This document shows, piece by piece, positions 46,020 through 56,821 of a DNA stretch of 64,000 bases. The stretch spans positions 1,390,501-1,454,500 of the forward strand of contig CP078104.1 in NCBI GenBank assembly GCA_019203745.1, in the 5' to 3' direction. Position 1 is the stretch's first letter. The number at the start of each line of letters is the position of its first letter. Both the position numbers and the translations under genes were made by a program. The notes under the pieces were generated by a model. That model did not search any database. It was given only the letters and a program-made list of their open reading frames with translations, and was not told the DNA's origin. This DNA comes from Chryseobacterium sp. E1 (GTDB lineage Bacteria > Bacteroidota > Bacteroidia > Flavobacteriales > Weeksellaceae).

Positions 46020-47038
46020 TCACCGGTTGAACATCTTATTCCTACCCGTTTTAAACCTTGAAATATCTTTCAGGATCACCTCATCATCCGGGTTAAAGTG
46101 TTTCAGTTCATTCACGATCTCTGAGCGGGTCTCTACCTTTTCGGAAATAATCTGATACGCAATATTTCTTGTTGTCCTCTGTAATGCCGGATCTTTTTTA
46201 AACTCATATTTCATGGCATCAAGGTAGATGAGTTTTTTGTGAGCCGGAGTTTTTTCATATAAATTCCTGATTTCTATATCAAGTTGTTTCACATCAAAAA
46301 TATTGGCAAAATAATTATTCAGGCAGTTGAACGAATCTTTGTCTTCATTCCAGCCTTTCAACAATATTTTCTGGGCTTCATCTGTGTTTTCCATCTTTTA
46401 CGATAGATCAGGGAAGCTTTCACCATCTGTTGATTGGTAATATAATCATCGGCAACCATCTGATAGTAAGTGTGAGCATTTTTAAGATCGTTGATTTGTT
46501 TATAGAGATCACCCACTTTTTCTTTCTGCTGCATTTCCTTATAGAGATCTATGGCTTTTTTATACTGTTTGGCTTTTTCGTAGCAGGCTGCAGCGTTCGA
46601 TTTGTTTTTAATTTTTTAAGATATACTACAGCGGCTTCATTATAAAACCCGCCGTCTTCAAGTGTTTTGGCCCCTCTGTAATGATCCTGAAGGAGATTCA
46701 TATAGACCTGGGCTGCTTTTTTATAGTCTTTTTCAGCAATGTATTTCTCTGCAAGTTCTTCATATTTACTCCGGATTCTGTCGAAAAGGGAATTTTCAAG
46801 ATAGAAGCTTCCACCGCCGGCTCCTTTTTTTTCCTGCCCTGTGCTCATTACGTTCTTTATCTTTTAAAGAGGTGATGACAAGAAGGATGATAAAGGCAAC
46901 GACCAGAAAGATCACCAATGTCCCGATAACACTCCAGAAACTTTCATGGAACAGCTGTGCTACGATTCCGATGATCTTAAACATAACCAGCAGCACAAAG
47001 GCCGCCATAAACTTATCTATAAATTTCTGCTTATTCAT
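46020..47038 (-). CDS. Membrane-anchored TPR protein of the ternary-system operon (about two frameshifts)
   Basis: About 339 residues. Two N-terminal membrane segments (FMAAFVLLVMFKIIGIVAQL, FWSVIGTLVIFLVVAFIILL) are followed, after a break near 46865, by tetratricopeptide repeats (YEELAEKYIAEKDYKKAAQV, AKTLEDGGFYNEAAVVYLKK, ACYEKAKQYKKAIDLYKEM, YQMVADDYITNQQMVKASL). It could alternatively be two overlapping genes, with the TPR part starting at the ATG at 46848. It is the last gene of the operon. Role likely scaffold at the membrane. Confidence 0.68.
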
Positions 47039-48718
47039 CGTCTTCGGAATTTAAAATGGTTTTATCTTCTCTGAAAAGGCGGTAGAGAAGCAGCATCACA
47101 CAAATAACCAGCACCCATACAAACCAGTTGTAACCGAACATTTTCACCAACGGATAAAACAGATACACCAGCATTGCCACAAGTATTGCTATTAAAAGGA
47201 TCTTTACCCAGGCAGGAACATTGTCACCACCCAGATTCAACGATTTATTTTTGAATAAGAAAGAATACAAACCGACACCGGCTATCATCAATATGACCAT
47301 ATAGAGAATATCTGATACGGGAGCCTTTGTTTCCAAAGGAGAGCCTTCGGTACCGATGGTTTTTACTTTAGATTGATCAATGGATACTGAAGAAGGATCT
47401 GCAAGGTCTATGGTACCATACAGCCTTCCTAATGAATCCGCCATCAGGACCTGTCTTTTCTTTAAAAGATATCCTACAACTTCTCCGTTGACAGGTTTTC
47501 CTTTGGTATACTGTTTCAGGGAATCTGATATTTTACGTTTCAGCTTTTCTGTTTTCTGCTCAACGTGTTTTTTTATTTTTTTCGTGTAAATTATTTTTAA
47601 AGAATCTCTGCTCTTTTTTTCATTGTTTACAAGCTTTTCAACGTCTTTTCCAATTTCTCCCACTTCTCTTCCGCCGGCTTTTTATAGTTTTCTTTGGCTT
47701 CTTTTGTCTTGGATTCGATGATTCCCGCATTGATTAATTCTTTTGACAGTCCTTTTCTTTTCTGATGATATATAGAATCAATCTTCTGATCAATTTCAGA
47801 GATCCCGGACTGGAATGCCAGCATATCTGCAGGTGCTTTTACTGCATCAGTGACAATCTTTCCTGAAGAAACGATTTCGTTCTGCTCAGATTTTTTTATC
47901 CGATGGTAATGCAATTCTTAAAACAATTGCAACGACAATAATTGCCCAGAATATCCTACGAAAGTTTCTGGTACCAGGGCTCTCCGGCTTACCCCTGAGT
48001 TTCCAAACAACCCTTCCAGCCATGTGAATTTTGCGAAGCCATCTCCTCTGGAAGTTCCCATAATATCTAATGGTACTCCCAGCTCTATGGCTCTTTCAGG
48101 ATATTTTTCGATGTATGCAAGATATTTTTCAATTTCCTTTTTATTACCGGCCATCACTTTTTTCAGGTCAAACGGAAGATTATTCATCCACTCTTCTTCA
48201 GTTTGCCTGGGTTGTAATGTTTCCAATACCTTTTCATCATCCATTTCAACTGTGTAGCTTTCTATTTTCTGAGGAATTGGAACTCCATTCAGTGGTTTTC
48301 TGACATTTTCATCTATTTTTCCGGGTTCCTGTATTAATGAGATCCAGTCTATTTCTTCGGACAGTTTTACCAACCCGAATTCAGGATGCATAATGATAAA
48401 ACGGGAATCCAGCTGCTGCCAGTCCTCAGGATTGATTTTCGGGTAGAACGTTGTGTTTTCAGGAATAAATAACCGGTCATCTATACATTGAAAGTAGGCG
48501 TTACGGCCAATTTCCTGCGGTGCATGATCATTAAAAACGAGAAAACAGCCATACAGTACATTCGGGCTGTCTGCCGGGATTGCATACGACCTTACATCAC
48601 TCAGATGTATCCCAAGTGTTTCCATCTCCTGAAGCCAAATCAATGGCGAAGAACCTTTTATCAAAAGTCCTCTTCTGGGATAATTATTTTTCGGAAAAGG
48701 TTTAATTCTAAGCTCCAT
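47031..48718 (-). CDS. Membrane protein with bpX6-like N-terminal domain (two or three frameshifts)
   Basis: About 562 residues. The first 150 (RIKPFPKNNYPRRGLLIKGS, YGCFLVFNDHAPQEIGRNAY, FIIMHPEFGLVKLSEEIDWI) resemble the bpX-type domains defined in MoxR-vWA-beta-propeller ternary systems; the bpX6 label is tentative. A membrane segment (IFWAIIVVAIVLRIAL), a coiled-coil (IIYTKKIKKHVEQKTEKLKR) and three C-terminal membrane segments follow (DILYMVILMIAGVGLYSFLF, ILLIAILVAMLVYLFYPLV, WFVWVLVICVMLLLYRLF). Breaks near 47930 and 47640. It starts 11 bases inside the vWA gene. Confidence 0.65.
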
Positions 48719-51084
48719 AATCCAAGATCTGTTCTATAAATGCTTTTAAAAACCGGTCACACATCTCATCCATTGTTTTTACTTTCAACAGAGAATGTTC
48801 CGGCAGATAATATTCCGATCCCCAAATTCTGTATATGTGGCAAGAGAAAGGAATCCTCCAAGTGTGGATGGGATAAAAAATTCTTCAATACTTTTATTGC
48901 TGCTCCTGAACGTCAGCATTCCCCGGGAATCTGTGATGATTTCACTTCCATCGGGAAAGGTAAATTTATTTTTGTTCTGCTCAGCAAAAATTGTTATCTC
49001 ATATTTATTTTTGGAAAAGTCCAGCAAATTCTCACCGGGGCTGTAGAGTTTATTTCCTGAAACAACCAGATCACCGTACATATTGATTCCAACTTTATTA
49101 AAATTGTTGATAATTTTCAGTCCGCTCCTATTCAGTTTTTCAACCTCTGCTTCTGCTTTTGTATTGTTTTTATCAATTTCTTTATCTTTTCCGGAAATTG
49201 TTTCTACAGACAGGTTTCCTTCAATATTTATTTTATACAGTAAAGGATTGGCATACTGGTGAAGATAAAAGCTCTTCCCAAAATAAATAAGCTCATAAGA
49301 ATCCGGAATGTTTAGCCCGGTAATATTCTGCTCAGAATATTCTTTTGTATTCAAATTCAGCTTGGATACTGTCTTTTTAGCGGGCTGATACTGACAAAGA
49401 ATAAAATGCTGCTGTTTATTTTTTGCTAAAGCAAATTTCCCGGTCGGTTTTATGGAGATATTTTCAAACAGGACTTCACATCCGTGATAGGTTTTATAAT
49501 AATCATAGGAATGCCTGTCATAGTAATTATCAGAAAGATAAGTTTTCAGCAGCTGTTTTTTTGAGCTTAAAATAAAAAATTCTCCCTCATATAAAAACTG
49601 TGCAATCTTATTGACTGGAGCCGGAAATAAGATGGGATAATTTTGCGGAAGATCGGTTTTCTTTCCATTCAGATTGATGACAGCTGATTTCTGCTGCGGA
49701 GGATTCGCCCACAGCTCCTGAAGAGGCAGTTTTATTTTTTGAATATGCTTTCTTGTTCCTTTATGATGTTTATAAAAATTAAGTTCACCATCTGAAGTAG
49801 TGGTTACCAAAAATTTGAGTCGATCTCTATTCTGATGAACGATCCGCTGAATTTTTTCATCGGCCATATTTTCCTGATGGGTAATAAAAAAACTTCAATG
49901 TCTTTTTCGGTGTGCTGTTCACTGAAAAATTTTTCCAAAGCTTCTGACACTTCCAGAACCGGGCTTACCTGGTTAAGGTTGTCAACAACATCTTCTACTT
50001 TTTGAAGAGAAACCGGAAGCGCTGCCTGCCCCAAAGCCATTACTTTACATTGAGAATGTGCTTTCGGATGCCTGATGATGGCTATGGCAGAAGCAAAAGC
50101 CAATACTTTCGGTGTTCCCCAGTTTCTCAGGGAAGTGTCGATCAGGATTATTCTTTCAAAAATATTTTCTTCAGGCGGAATTTCCCTTTGAATATAAAGT
50201 GCTTCATTATTGGCCACACGGTTCATGAAGACCTCATCTTCATTGGCAAATTCTGAAAGAAGCATCCTGTGGAAATCTCCTTTGTTGGTCATATCTGAAA
50301 TTCCTCCTACAGGCTGTTCACCGGGAGAGAGATGACGCATCGGAATTTTCAGTCCGCTCCAGATTCTTTTAATCAGGCTTCCTACCTGGAACGTTTTCGG
50401 TTCCTCAATCAGCTCACGGATAAAATCGTTGTCTGTATCTGCCGTTGTTTCTTCCTCTATGACTTCATCATCCAGTTCCGGTTCTTCAATAAAGCCTTTC
50501 ATAGCATCCATGATGGACTGGACGGTAGGAAATTTTTCATTCAGATCCAAAGCACTCAGATCCCGGTTTAAAACGGAAGGCCCGGCATGTTGTTTTTCTG
50601 CACTTACGGCGAGCTCATAGGGTCTTTTATAATAGACCTTCAGGTTCGCATCAGCCAAAAGGGCAGATATCCTGTTGTGACCATTATGAAACAACGTCTG
50701 CAGCAATGCAACTTTATTTTGTTTCTGCTTATAGATTGCAGGAAGTAACCGTATTTTCTCAAGAAATTCAATTTCTTTTTCTGCATTGAATTCGAAATTT
50801 CCTGTGCTGTAAAAATCTGCAGTGCGTCTCAAAGGACCTGCAAAATCTACATACCCGTCCTGCATCGCATATAAAACCATCAGCAACGCCCCGAATGGCG
50901 GCCATCCCTGGGGTTGAAGCTCTTTAAGGATCTCCATGACATAAGGCCTGTAGGCAATTGCTCCCACCCCGGGTACCGAGAGGAGATTATGATCATTATA
51001 TCCGGCATCACCGGGAACATCTTCATCAGTTTTCCATTCCCAGAAGTAGTTTTCATAGGACTGGAAATAGGTCCTTAATTCCAT
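48708..51084 (-). CDS. vWA-beta-propeller protein of a MoxR ternary system (two frameshifts)
   Basis: About 792 residues. Residues 1-300 contain a conserved front domain (GYNDHNLLSVPGVGAIAYRP, GWPPFGALLMVLYAMQDGYV). The vWA domain starts at IILIDTSLRNWG (312-323), where the MIDAS DxSxS is reduced to D316-x-S318. After a break near 49860 the C-terminal 360 residues are a beta-propeller with repeated strands (LNFYKHHKGTRKHIQKIKL, ILSSKKQLLKTYLSDNYYD, LVVSGNKLYSPGENLLDFS, IIDS-like ITDSRGMLTFRSSNKS). This domain order is exactly that of MoxR-vWA-beta-propeller systems described by Aravind and colleagues. It probably acts with the MoxR ATPase as a client adaptor. Confidence 0.8.
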
Positions 51085-51815
51085 TCTTTTGATTTTTCAG
51101 TAAGGCGGAATGAGCTAATGGAAAGTGGCCGGAAATCTGTACTTTTTATGGAAAGACAATTTCCGTTTTCATCCCATAAAAGCCACCCCTCTGATTCTTT
51201 ATTATATTTCTGTTTCAGCAGCCTGCTCAGATTTTTAAATTCAAAATCCAATCCGGCAGGCAGTAAATGGTCATCTTTAGTCCAATAGGTCTTCCCGGTA
51301 AGCTTAATAGAGGAACTCCCAGAAACAACGCTTTATCTCCTGTCACTGTCCATTTTTTTTTTCAAGCTTAAATTTCGGAATGGCAGCCATACTCTCCTTA
51401 ATTTCAGATAATGTGCTTAATAAGGCAATTACCGGTTGCTCTTCAAGGCTTTCCGTTAATGCAACCTTAACTTTTTCATCAATTCCGAAATAATTATTAT
51501 TAGATGTAGGGAAAGTCAGACGCAAAGCTTTATCTATCGGTGTCCAGAGCAATGCTGTTCTCACTTTTTGCTGGGAACCAATGCTTCTTTTCTGAATAAA
51601 AGACCGTCACGAAGCTCATACAAGATAAAATCCGGTAGCTGCTGTAATTCCGGAGCCACAACCTGTTCGTCTGTAAAGCCTTTCAGCCACAGGGTTTCAT
51701 CTTCCACTGCAATCTGAACATTTTTCCAGTCTCTGATTGAGCCCAGAAAATCTTCATCAGCACGGGGAAGTTCTGCCCAAAATTCTTTTATATGCTTTGA
51801 AGTATTTTCTGCCAT
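51075..51815 (-). CDS. Ternary-system accessory protein, bpX-like (two frameshifts)
   Basis: About 246 residues. Corrected blocks: HIKEFWAELPRADEDFLGSI, QLPDFILYELRDGLLFRKEA, RTALLWTPIDKALRLTFPTS, IALLSTLSEIKESMAAIPKF, then TGDKALFLGVPLL and WLLWDENGNCLSIKSTDF. I see no catalytic motif. Its place between MoxR and vWA, with overlaps of 28 and 10 bases, marks it as the small bpX component of the system; the exact bpX subtype is not certain. Confidence 0.65.
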
Positions 51816-52921
51816 AAGCTTTCAATTTCTTGCTGAATATACTGCTTCTGTTCAGGATTCCTGATCCAGTCACAACGGGTCTGCAGATATCTCAGTTTAT
51901 CTTTAATTACATTTTGTTCTTCAAAGCTAAGCGGACCGGCATTCCATTTATCCACCAGAATTTTCACGTCTTTCATCACCTCTTCCGGATCCGGTGTTTT
52001 GTTCTGCATTGCCTGCGGATGTGAATTCGGATGGTCATCTTTTTCTATAGTCCTGTTAATGATTCCTTCCAGAATTTCGATCTGCTCTTCTGTATCCCAA
52101 ATATGTTTCAATACCCAAAGGTCAGAAAGTACGGCTTCATTTCTTCCACAGATCAAGGCGCTTGCGGCAATCAGGTTCTGAAGTTTTACAGCTCTACGGT
52201 CGGAAATGGCAATCCCCGTGTTCCTGAGGCTCATGATGGTATTCAGGTATACTTCATAAATCGGTTTCAGATCTACTGTACGGCATAGATTCTGAAGTTC
52301 TTTTATTTCAGCAGCATGAATTTCCGGTATTTCCGTCTCCTCCTCATTTTCCAGCTTTCTTCCGGCTAAAAGTACCTGCTGCAATAATTCAGGATGTACA
52401 TAATCTACATTGATTCTGACCAGAAAACGGTCGAACAAGGCATTCAGGGCTTCATCTTCCGGAAGGACGTTACTTGCTCCCACAAACATGAGTGCCGGCA
52501 AATGCTTGGTTTCTTTTCCTCTTTTGAATATTTTTTCGTTGAGCGCCATCAGGAGCGAGTTAAGGATCGCTGAATTGGCATTGAAGATCTCATCCAAAAA
52601 AACCATGGAAGCTTCCGGCATCATCCCTTCCGTATTGGTGAGGAGTTCGCCTTCTTTTAGTTTTCTGATATCAAAAGGACCAAAAATTTCGTTTGGTTCG
52701 GTGAAACGGGTAAGAAGGTATTCAAAGTTTTTACCATCCTTTACGGTCTTTGCCAATGTTCTTACAATGGCTGATTTGGCGGTTCCCGGAGGTCCGTACA
52801 AAAAGGCATTTTCCCGTGCCAGCAGACAGATTCCGAGCAGGTCTACCACATCATTTTTTCCTATAAATGTATCTTTCACATAGGAAAGAACCGTATTAAG
52901 TTTATTGATATTATGAGTCAT
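51788..52921 (-). CDS. MoxR family AAA+ ATPase
   Basis: An intact 377-residue protein from MTHNINKLNTVLSYV. Walker A is GPPGTAKS (43-50), Walker B VFLDEIF (107-113), sensor 1 in LMFVGASNVLP, and the arginine-finger region is ALNALFDRFLVRINVD. MoxR ATPases remodel proteins together with vWA partners. The start at 52921 is preferred over the upstream in-frame ATG at 52945. It begins 11 bases after the DUF4919-like gene. Confidence 0.92.
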   Translation of the reverse strand: MTHNINKLNTVLSYVKDTFIGKNDVVDLLGICLLARENAFLYGPPGTAKSAIVRTLAKTVKDGKNFEYLLTRFTEPNEIFGPFDIRKLKEGELLTNTEGMMPEASMVFLDEIFNANSAILNSLLMALNEKIFKRGKETKHLPALMFVGASNVLPEDEALNALFDRFLVRINVDYVHPELLQQVLLAGRKLENEEETEIPEIHAAEIKELQNLCRTVDLKPIYEVYLNTIMSLRNTGIAISDRRAVKLQNLIAASALICGRNEAVLSDLWVLKHIWDTEEQIEILEGIINRTIEKDDHPNSHPQAMQNKTPDPEEVMKDVKILVDKWNAGPLSFEEQNVIKDKLRYLQTRCDWIRNPEQKQYIQQEIESLWQKILQSI

Positions 52922-52932
52922 TGATTTAAAAA

Positions 52933-53508
52933 TTAAAAATTCCACCAGTTCTTCTTTTGGGCTTTTTCTTCTGTTCCGTTTTCCCTGTTTCTTTTGTTGA
53001 AGGAGAAAGCCAGTCTCTGATAAAGGGTTTTGATGTCAAAGCAGACCTCTGTTCCGTCAACGAGCTTAAGGACATCTATGATCTTATCTTCATCCCGGAT
53101 CAGCCATTGGGATACTTCCTGTTTGTTGAAGTGATGCCTGATCAGGTCTCTCTCATCAGAAATTCTTGTTACAATATAGGGTGATTTTCTTGTTCCGTCA
53201 CCTGTTTTTTCAAGACATTCAAAGAGGGTTTGAACGATCATCATTTCAACATTCCTTGCTTTTTCGTTTCCCAGCTCTTTATAAGCAAAGTATTTATAAA
53301 TATGCGCACTTGGACTTAACAGGATATTGATATTGACATATTGTATAACATCTTCAAATTTCCCGTTATTCAAAAGGTTCTGCATATTTTCAGAGTCTTG
53401 CGAATATGGATCATATTCAGGATTACTGATCACCAGTTCCCTGCATTTCAGGAAAGTTTCTTTGGTAGGGTCAGTTAAAAATTCAAATATTTTTTCATAG
53501 GTTCTCAT
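52933..53508 (-). CDS. DUF4919-like protein
   Basis: An intact 191-residue soluble protein. NLLNNGKFEDVIQYVNINIL, SPSAHIYKYFAYKELGNEKA, GDGTRKSPYIVTRISDERDL and VDGTEVCFDIKTLYQRLAFS follow the layout of DUF4919 (TPR-like helices, then a GDG-turn domain). The assignment is tentative. It overlaps the upstream gene by 14 bases and precedes MoxR by 11 bases, so it is part of the operon. Confidence 0.6.
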   Translation of the reverse strand: MRTYEKIFEFLTDPTKETFLKCRELVISNPEYDPYSQDSENMQNLLNNGKFEDVIQYVNINILLSPSAHIYKYFAYKELGNEKARNVEMMIVQTLFECLEKTGDGTRKSPYIVTRISDERDLIRHHFNKQEVSQWLIRDEDKIIDVLKLVDGTEVCFDIKTLYQRLAFSFNKRNRENGTEEKAQKKNWWNF

Positions 53509-54151
53509 GTTCTTCGGTTATTGTTTTTAATTCTCTCCAGAATGCATCCTGATGTATTCCGAATTCAGCTATTAGCAGTTTATTGATAAATGGAATTTCC
53601 GCCAATCTGTAATCTTTTTTTTCAACAATTCTTTCCAGATATAATTTACGATAGGTAGGATCTTTAAGCTCTTCCTCCCAATTGATTCTTTTGACATCAA
53701 GATCATATCCTATTCCCGAGTAGTGAAATTCCACCAGAATATCTTCAAGCTTTCTAATCAAAGTGTCTTCCGGATCCACCACATATAAGGCATCAATGAT
53801 CTGAGGTAAAAATCTCAGGGATAAGTCTGCAGACAAAACAGATGGTATATCTCTGACTCCCTTAAATCCGGAAATCAGATTATCCATATTCTGCGCAGTA
53901 TTTTCTCTGATAAGATACAGCTGGGCGCTATGATACAGAATTTTGGCGGCCCAGACTGCCGTTTCTTTATGACAGACGAACTGATCAGAAAGAAATTCAA
54001 GTCTTTCTTTTTCGAATTCTGCTTCAAAATACGCTCCTGCCTCCAGCTCTTCTTTTGAGGAAATTTCCTGCAAGCTGGAGAAAAGGGTAATACATTCATT
54101 CTTTCTAAGCAGAAAGATCGTGTCCAAAAACGGTGATTTGGTTTCCATCAT
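53495..54151 (-). CDS. Uncharacterised first protein of the ternary-system operon
   Basis: An intact 218-residue, mainly helical, acidic protein (FLDTIFLLRKNECITLFSSL, VWAAKILYHSAQLYLIREN, LSLRFLPQIIDALYVVDPED). No motif is recognised. On the minus strand TATTTTTG (54156-54163) fits a -7 element so close to the ATG that the transcript would be nearly leaderless; the promoter call is weak. Confidence 0.55.
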   Translation of the reverse strand: MMETKSPFLDTIFLLRKNECITLFSSLQEISSKEELEAGAYFEAEFEKERLEFLSDQFVCHKETAVWAAKILYHSAQLYLIRENTAQNMDNLISGFKGVRDIPSVLSADLSLRFLPQIIDALYVVDPEDTLIRKLEDILVEFHYSGIGYDLDVKRINWEEELKDPTYRKLYLERIVEKKDYRLAEIPFINKLLIAEFGIHQDAFWRELKTITEEHENL

Positions 54152-54299
54152 CTAACAAAAATAAAACTATTTCGCTGAGAATAAAATTTTTAAGAGCAGG
54201 ATTGATGTGAAATGCGGTTTCTGAATTAATATTTTTGAAAAGTGATGAAAAATAATGAGAGATTCACGTTTTGATTGCAACCTGTCATCTGAGTTTAAG

Positions 54300-54515
54300 T
54301 AGTTTGGGAAACGCAAGGGTGCAAAGATTTTTAATTGGGTATATTTTAAGGCGCAAGAAGATCAAAGATCTTCGGCAAGCATTACGTTTATATTTTTGCT
54401 ATGATTTCAAGATTAAAACCTAACAGGTTTTGAAAACCTGTTAGGTTTATGCTGACAGTGTATGTATTGCAATAAAATCTGCTTAATCTGCTAAATTTGC
54501 AAGAGATTAAATTAC
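54300..54515. repeat. Intergenic repeat cluster
   Basis: No gene. It contains AACGCAAGGGTGCAAAG (a similar phrase lies at 24376), a palindrome-like GAAGATCAAAGATCTTC, the hairpin AAACCTAACAGG...CCTGTTAGGTTT (54415-54448) and a reversed copy of the GCAGATTA element (54477-54512). Confidence 0.55.
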
Positions 54516-54554
54516 TGTTGAGATTGATTCGTCACTAAGGCTCCCTGCAATGAC

Positions 54555-54944
54555 TTAAGCAACGATTTCAATAATGTTGTTTTCAGGATCTAGGATCACA
54601 CTTTCATAATAGCCGTCTCCGGTTGTGCGGGGTTCTCCGGCAATGGTATATCCGTCTTTTCTCAGGATTTCCGTAAGCTCGTTTACTTTTTCTTGACTGC
54701 CTGCCGAAAATGCAAAGTGGATGATTCCATATTGCTGGGATTCGTAGCTGTTTTCACTTTCTTTGATTTCAGGTCTGGTCATAATCTCCAGGCGGCAGCC
54801 GTTATCAAAACTAAGGAAATACGATTCAAAATTTTTGACGGGATTGTGGTATTTATCATTGGAAACAGCGCCGAAATATTTCTGATAAAACATTCTGGTT
54901 TTTTCAAGGTCTTTTACCCAGACAGCAATGTGTTCTATTTTCAT
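54555..54944 (-). CDS. VOC superfamily (glyoxalase/bleomycin resistance-like) protein
   Basis: An intact 129-residue protein. IEHIAVWVKDLEKTRMFYQK, YFLSFDNGCRLEIMTRPEI, YGIIHFAFSAGSQEKV and YYESVILDPENNIIEIVA carry the VOC metal ligands (H5-region, E at the second strand end, H in IHFAF, E in the last strand). It resembles lactoylglutathione lyase-like proteins; the substrate is not assigned. Single gene. Confidence 0.85.
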   Translation of the reverse strand: MKIEHIAVWVKDLEKTRMFYQKYFGAVSNDKYHNPVKNFESYFLSFDNGCRLEIMTRPEIKESENSYESQQYGIIHFAFSAGSQEKVNELTEILRKDGYTIAGEPRTTGDGYYESVILDPENNIIEIVA

Positions 54945-55196
54945 TTTTGATTTTTTTGAATGATTGACTGATGCAAAAATACCCGCTGTGCTCTTCCCAT
55001 ACCTGCTCTCTATTATTATAATCCTGTTCTGTATTTACCTATTCTGTTTTTAAAGGTCACAGAATATGAAGTTTTCAAAAGACTTGATATACAATCATCT
55101 TTACAACAGATATTGATCCTGTTTTATATATTGTATTGCTCAAAGGAGGCTTTACCGTTTCACTCACCGTAATAATGGTGACAATCTAAAAGTTAT

Positions 55197-55204
55197 TATC
55201 TTTG
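55197..55204 (+). promoter_or_regulatory. -7 element of the deoD promoter
   Basis: TATCTTTG matches the flavobacterial consensus and lies 20 bases upstream of the deoD ATG. Confidence 0.55.
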
Positions 55205-55223
55205 CCTCATTCAAAATAACATT

Positions 55224-55937
55224 ATGAGTATTCACATCAGTGCAAAAAAAAGGTGAAATTGCCAAAGTAGTATTGCAGCCGGGGATCCGCTTCGTGCACA
55301 GTATATTGCTGAAAATTATTTAGAAAATGCGAAACTGGTAAGCAAAACCAGAGGTATCTTTTATTATACCGGTCTTTACAAAGGCAAAGAAATCACTGTA
55401 GGAGCCAGCGGAATGGGTTTCCCAAGTATCGGAATTTATTCTTTTGAATTATTTACAGAGTATGAAGTAGATACCATTATCAGAATCGGGACTTGTGGTG
55501 CTTACAATACAGATCTTAAGCTTTTTGATATTTTAAATATTGAAAAGGCTGCCAGCGAAAGTACTTATGCCAAATATGCATGGGGAATTGAAGATGAGAT
55601 TCTTTCTCACCAGGGAAATATCTTCAATACCATCAATGAAACTTCTAAGGAATTATCATTAAACGCTAAAGCCATCAACATCCACAGCAGTGATATTTTC
55701 TACAGAAAAGATCCTGAAACGCCTGCTATTGCTACCAAATACAATTGTCCGGCAGTAGAGATGGAAGCTTTCGGACTGTTTGCCAATGCTCAGCATTTAG
55801 GAAAAAATGCAGCGACCATTCTTACGGTAACTGACATTATCCCTACTCACGAAAAAAAAATTTCTGCTGACGAAAGAGAAAAAGCTTTGAATCCGATGAT
55901 GGAACTGGCTTTGGAATCGGCTATTAAGAGTTTATAA
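55224..55937 (+). CDS. deoD: Purine-nucleoside phosphorylase, DeoD type (two frameshifts near the start)
   Basis: About 235 residues. Corrected N terminus MSIHISAKKGEIAKVVLQPG, then DPLRAQYIAENYL; the rest is intact: GASGMGFPSIGIYSFELF, IRIGTCGAYN, NIHSSDIFYR, CPAVEMEAFGLFANAQHLGK and ILTVTDIIPTHE. The hexameric PNP signature (GxGxxG region, VEMEA) is complete. The breaks lie in an eight-A run (one extra base) and at GGGG (one base missing). It phosphorolyses purine ribonucleosides for salvage. Confidence 0.92.
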
Positions 55938-55981
55938 AACGAAAAGGCGGTTGCATAGACAATTTTTAGCCTTTATTTTAC

Positions 55982-56019
55982 AAAAAAAAGAGCTTTACTG
56001 TATCAGTAGAGCTCTTTTT
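55982..56019. terminator. Bidirectional terminator between deoD and tatD
   Basis: AAAAAGAGCT/AGCTCTTTTT with an inner ACTG..CAGT pairing, between convergent genes. Confidence 0.85.
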
Positions 56020-56803
56020 ATAATCTGAAAAACCTTCTGGCGTTTTCTGTAGTTTCATCTGCGACTTCAGCAATGCTGATCTTCTTCAAATGGGCAATAG
56101 TCTGGGCCACATATAGTAAAAATGAGGGTTCATTCCGTCTGTTCTGCATTCTCGGCATATTCTTCGGAAGCATAAAAGGGGCATCGGTTTCAATCATCAT
56201 ACGGTCAAGCGGTACGTATTTTATCACGTCTTCCAGATGCTTAAATCTTTTCTCATCACTGATTGCTCCTGTAAATCCCAAATAAAATCCTTTATCAAGA
56301 TATATCTTTGCTTCTTCCAGTGTCCCGGTAAAACAGTGTACAATAGCTTCCGGCAGTTTTGAAAGATATTCGTCTGTAATCTCATTAAATTTTCTGAATG
56401 CTGATCTTTCGTGAAGGAAAAGCGGTTTATCCACTTCTATGGCCAATTCCAGCTGGGCTTTATAACATTTTTCCTGAACGGGTCTTGGCGAAAAGTCACG
56501 ATCGAAATCCAAACCGCACTCTCCTACTGAGATCACATGGTCCTGCTTCAGTAATTTTCTGAGCTCGTTGATGCTTTCCCGGGTAAAGGATTTGGCATCA
56601 TGAGGATGAATTCCTGCTGTTGAAAACAAAATATCGGGATATTCTCCGGCAATTTCTGCAGATTCTTTACTTCCTCTCACGTTTGTGCCGGTGAGGATCA
56701 TATGATCAACCCCATTATCTAATGCACGGTTGATGATTTCTTCATGTTCGTTATAAAACTGTTTATTGGTCAGGTTAATGCCAATATCAATGTATGTATT
56801 CAT
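56018..56803 (-). CDS. TatD family metal-dependent hydrolase (DNase)
   Basis: An intact 261-residue TIM-barrel protein. YIDIGINLTNKQF (variant of the HxH start), FSTAGIHPHDA, SVGECGLDFDRDFSP, FLHERSAF, IVHCFTGTLEEAK and MMIETDAPFMLP are the TatD metal and substrate motifs. The ETDAP motif is complete. TatD enzymes are 3'-5' exonucleases on DNA or RNA ends. Single-gene context at the end of the minus-strand series. Confidence 0.9.
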   Translation of the reverse strand: MNTYIDIGINLTNKQFYNEHEEIINRALDNGVDHMILTGTNVRGSKESAEIAGEYPDILFSTAGIHPHDAKSFTRESINELRKLLKQDHVISVGECGLDFDRDFSPRPVQEKCYKAQLELAIEVDKPLFLHERSAFRKFNEITDEYLSKLPEAIVHCFTGTLEEAKIYLDKGFYLGFTGAISDEKRFKHLEDVIKYVPLDRMMIETDAPFMLPKNMPRMQNRRNEPSFLLYVAQTIAHLKKISIAEVADETTENARRFFRL

Positions 56804-56821
56804 TTTTATTTGTTATGTTGA

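Noticed and set aside
54156..54163. A firm promoter for the MoxR operon
   Set aside because: The -7-like TATTTTTG would place the start site at the first codon and no -33 element is evident.
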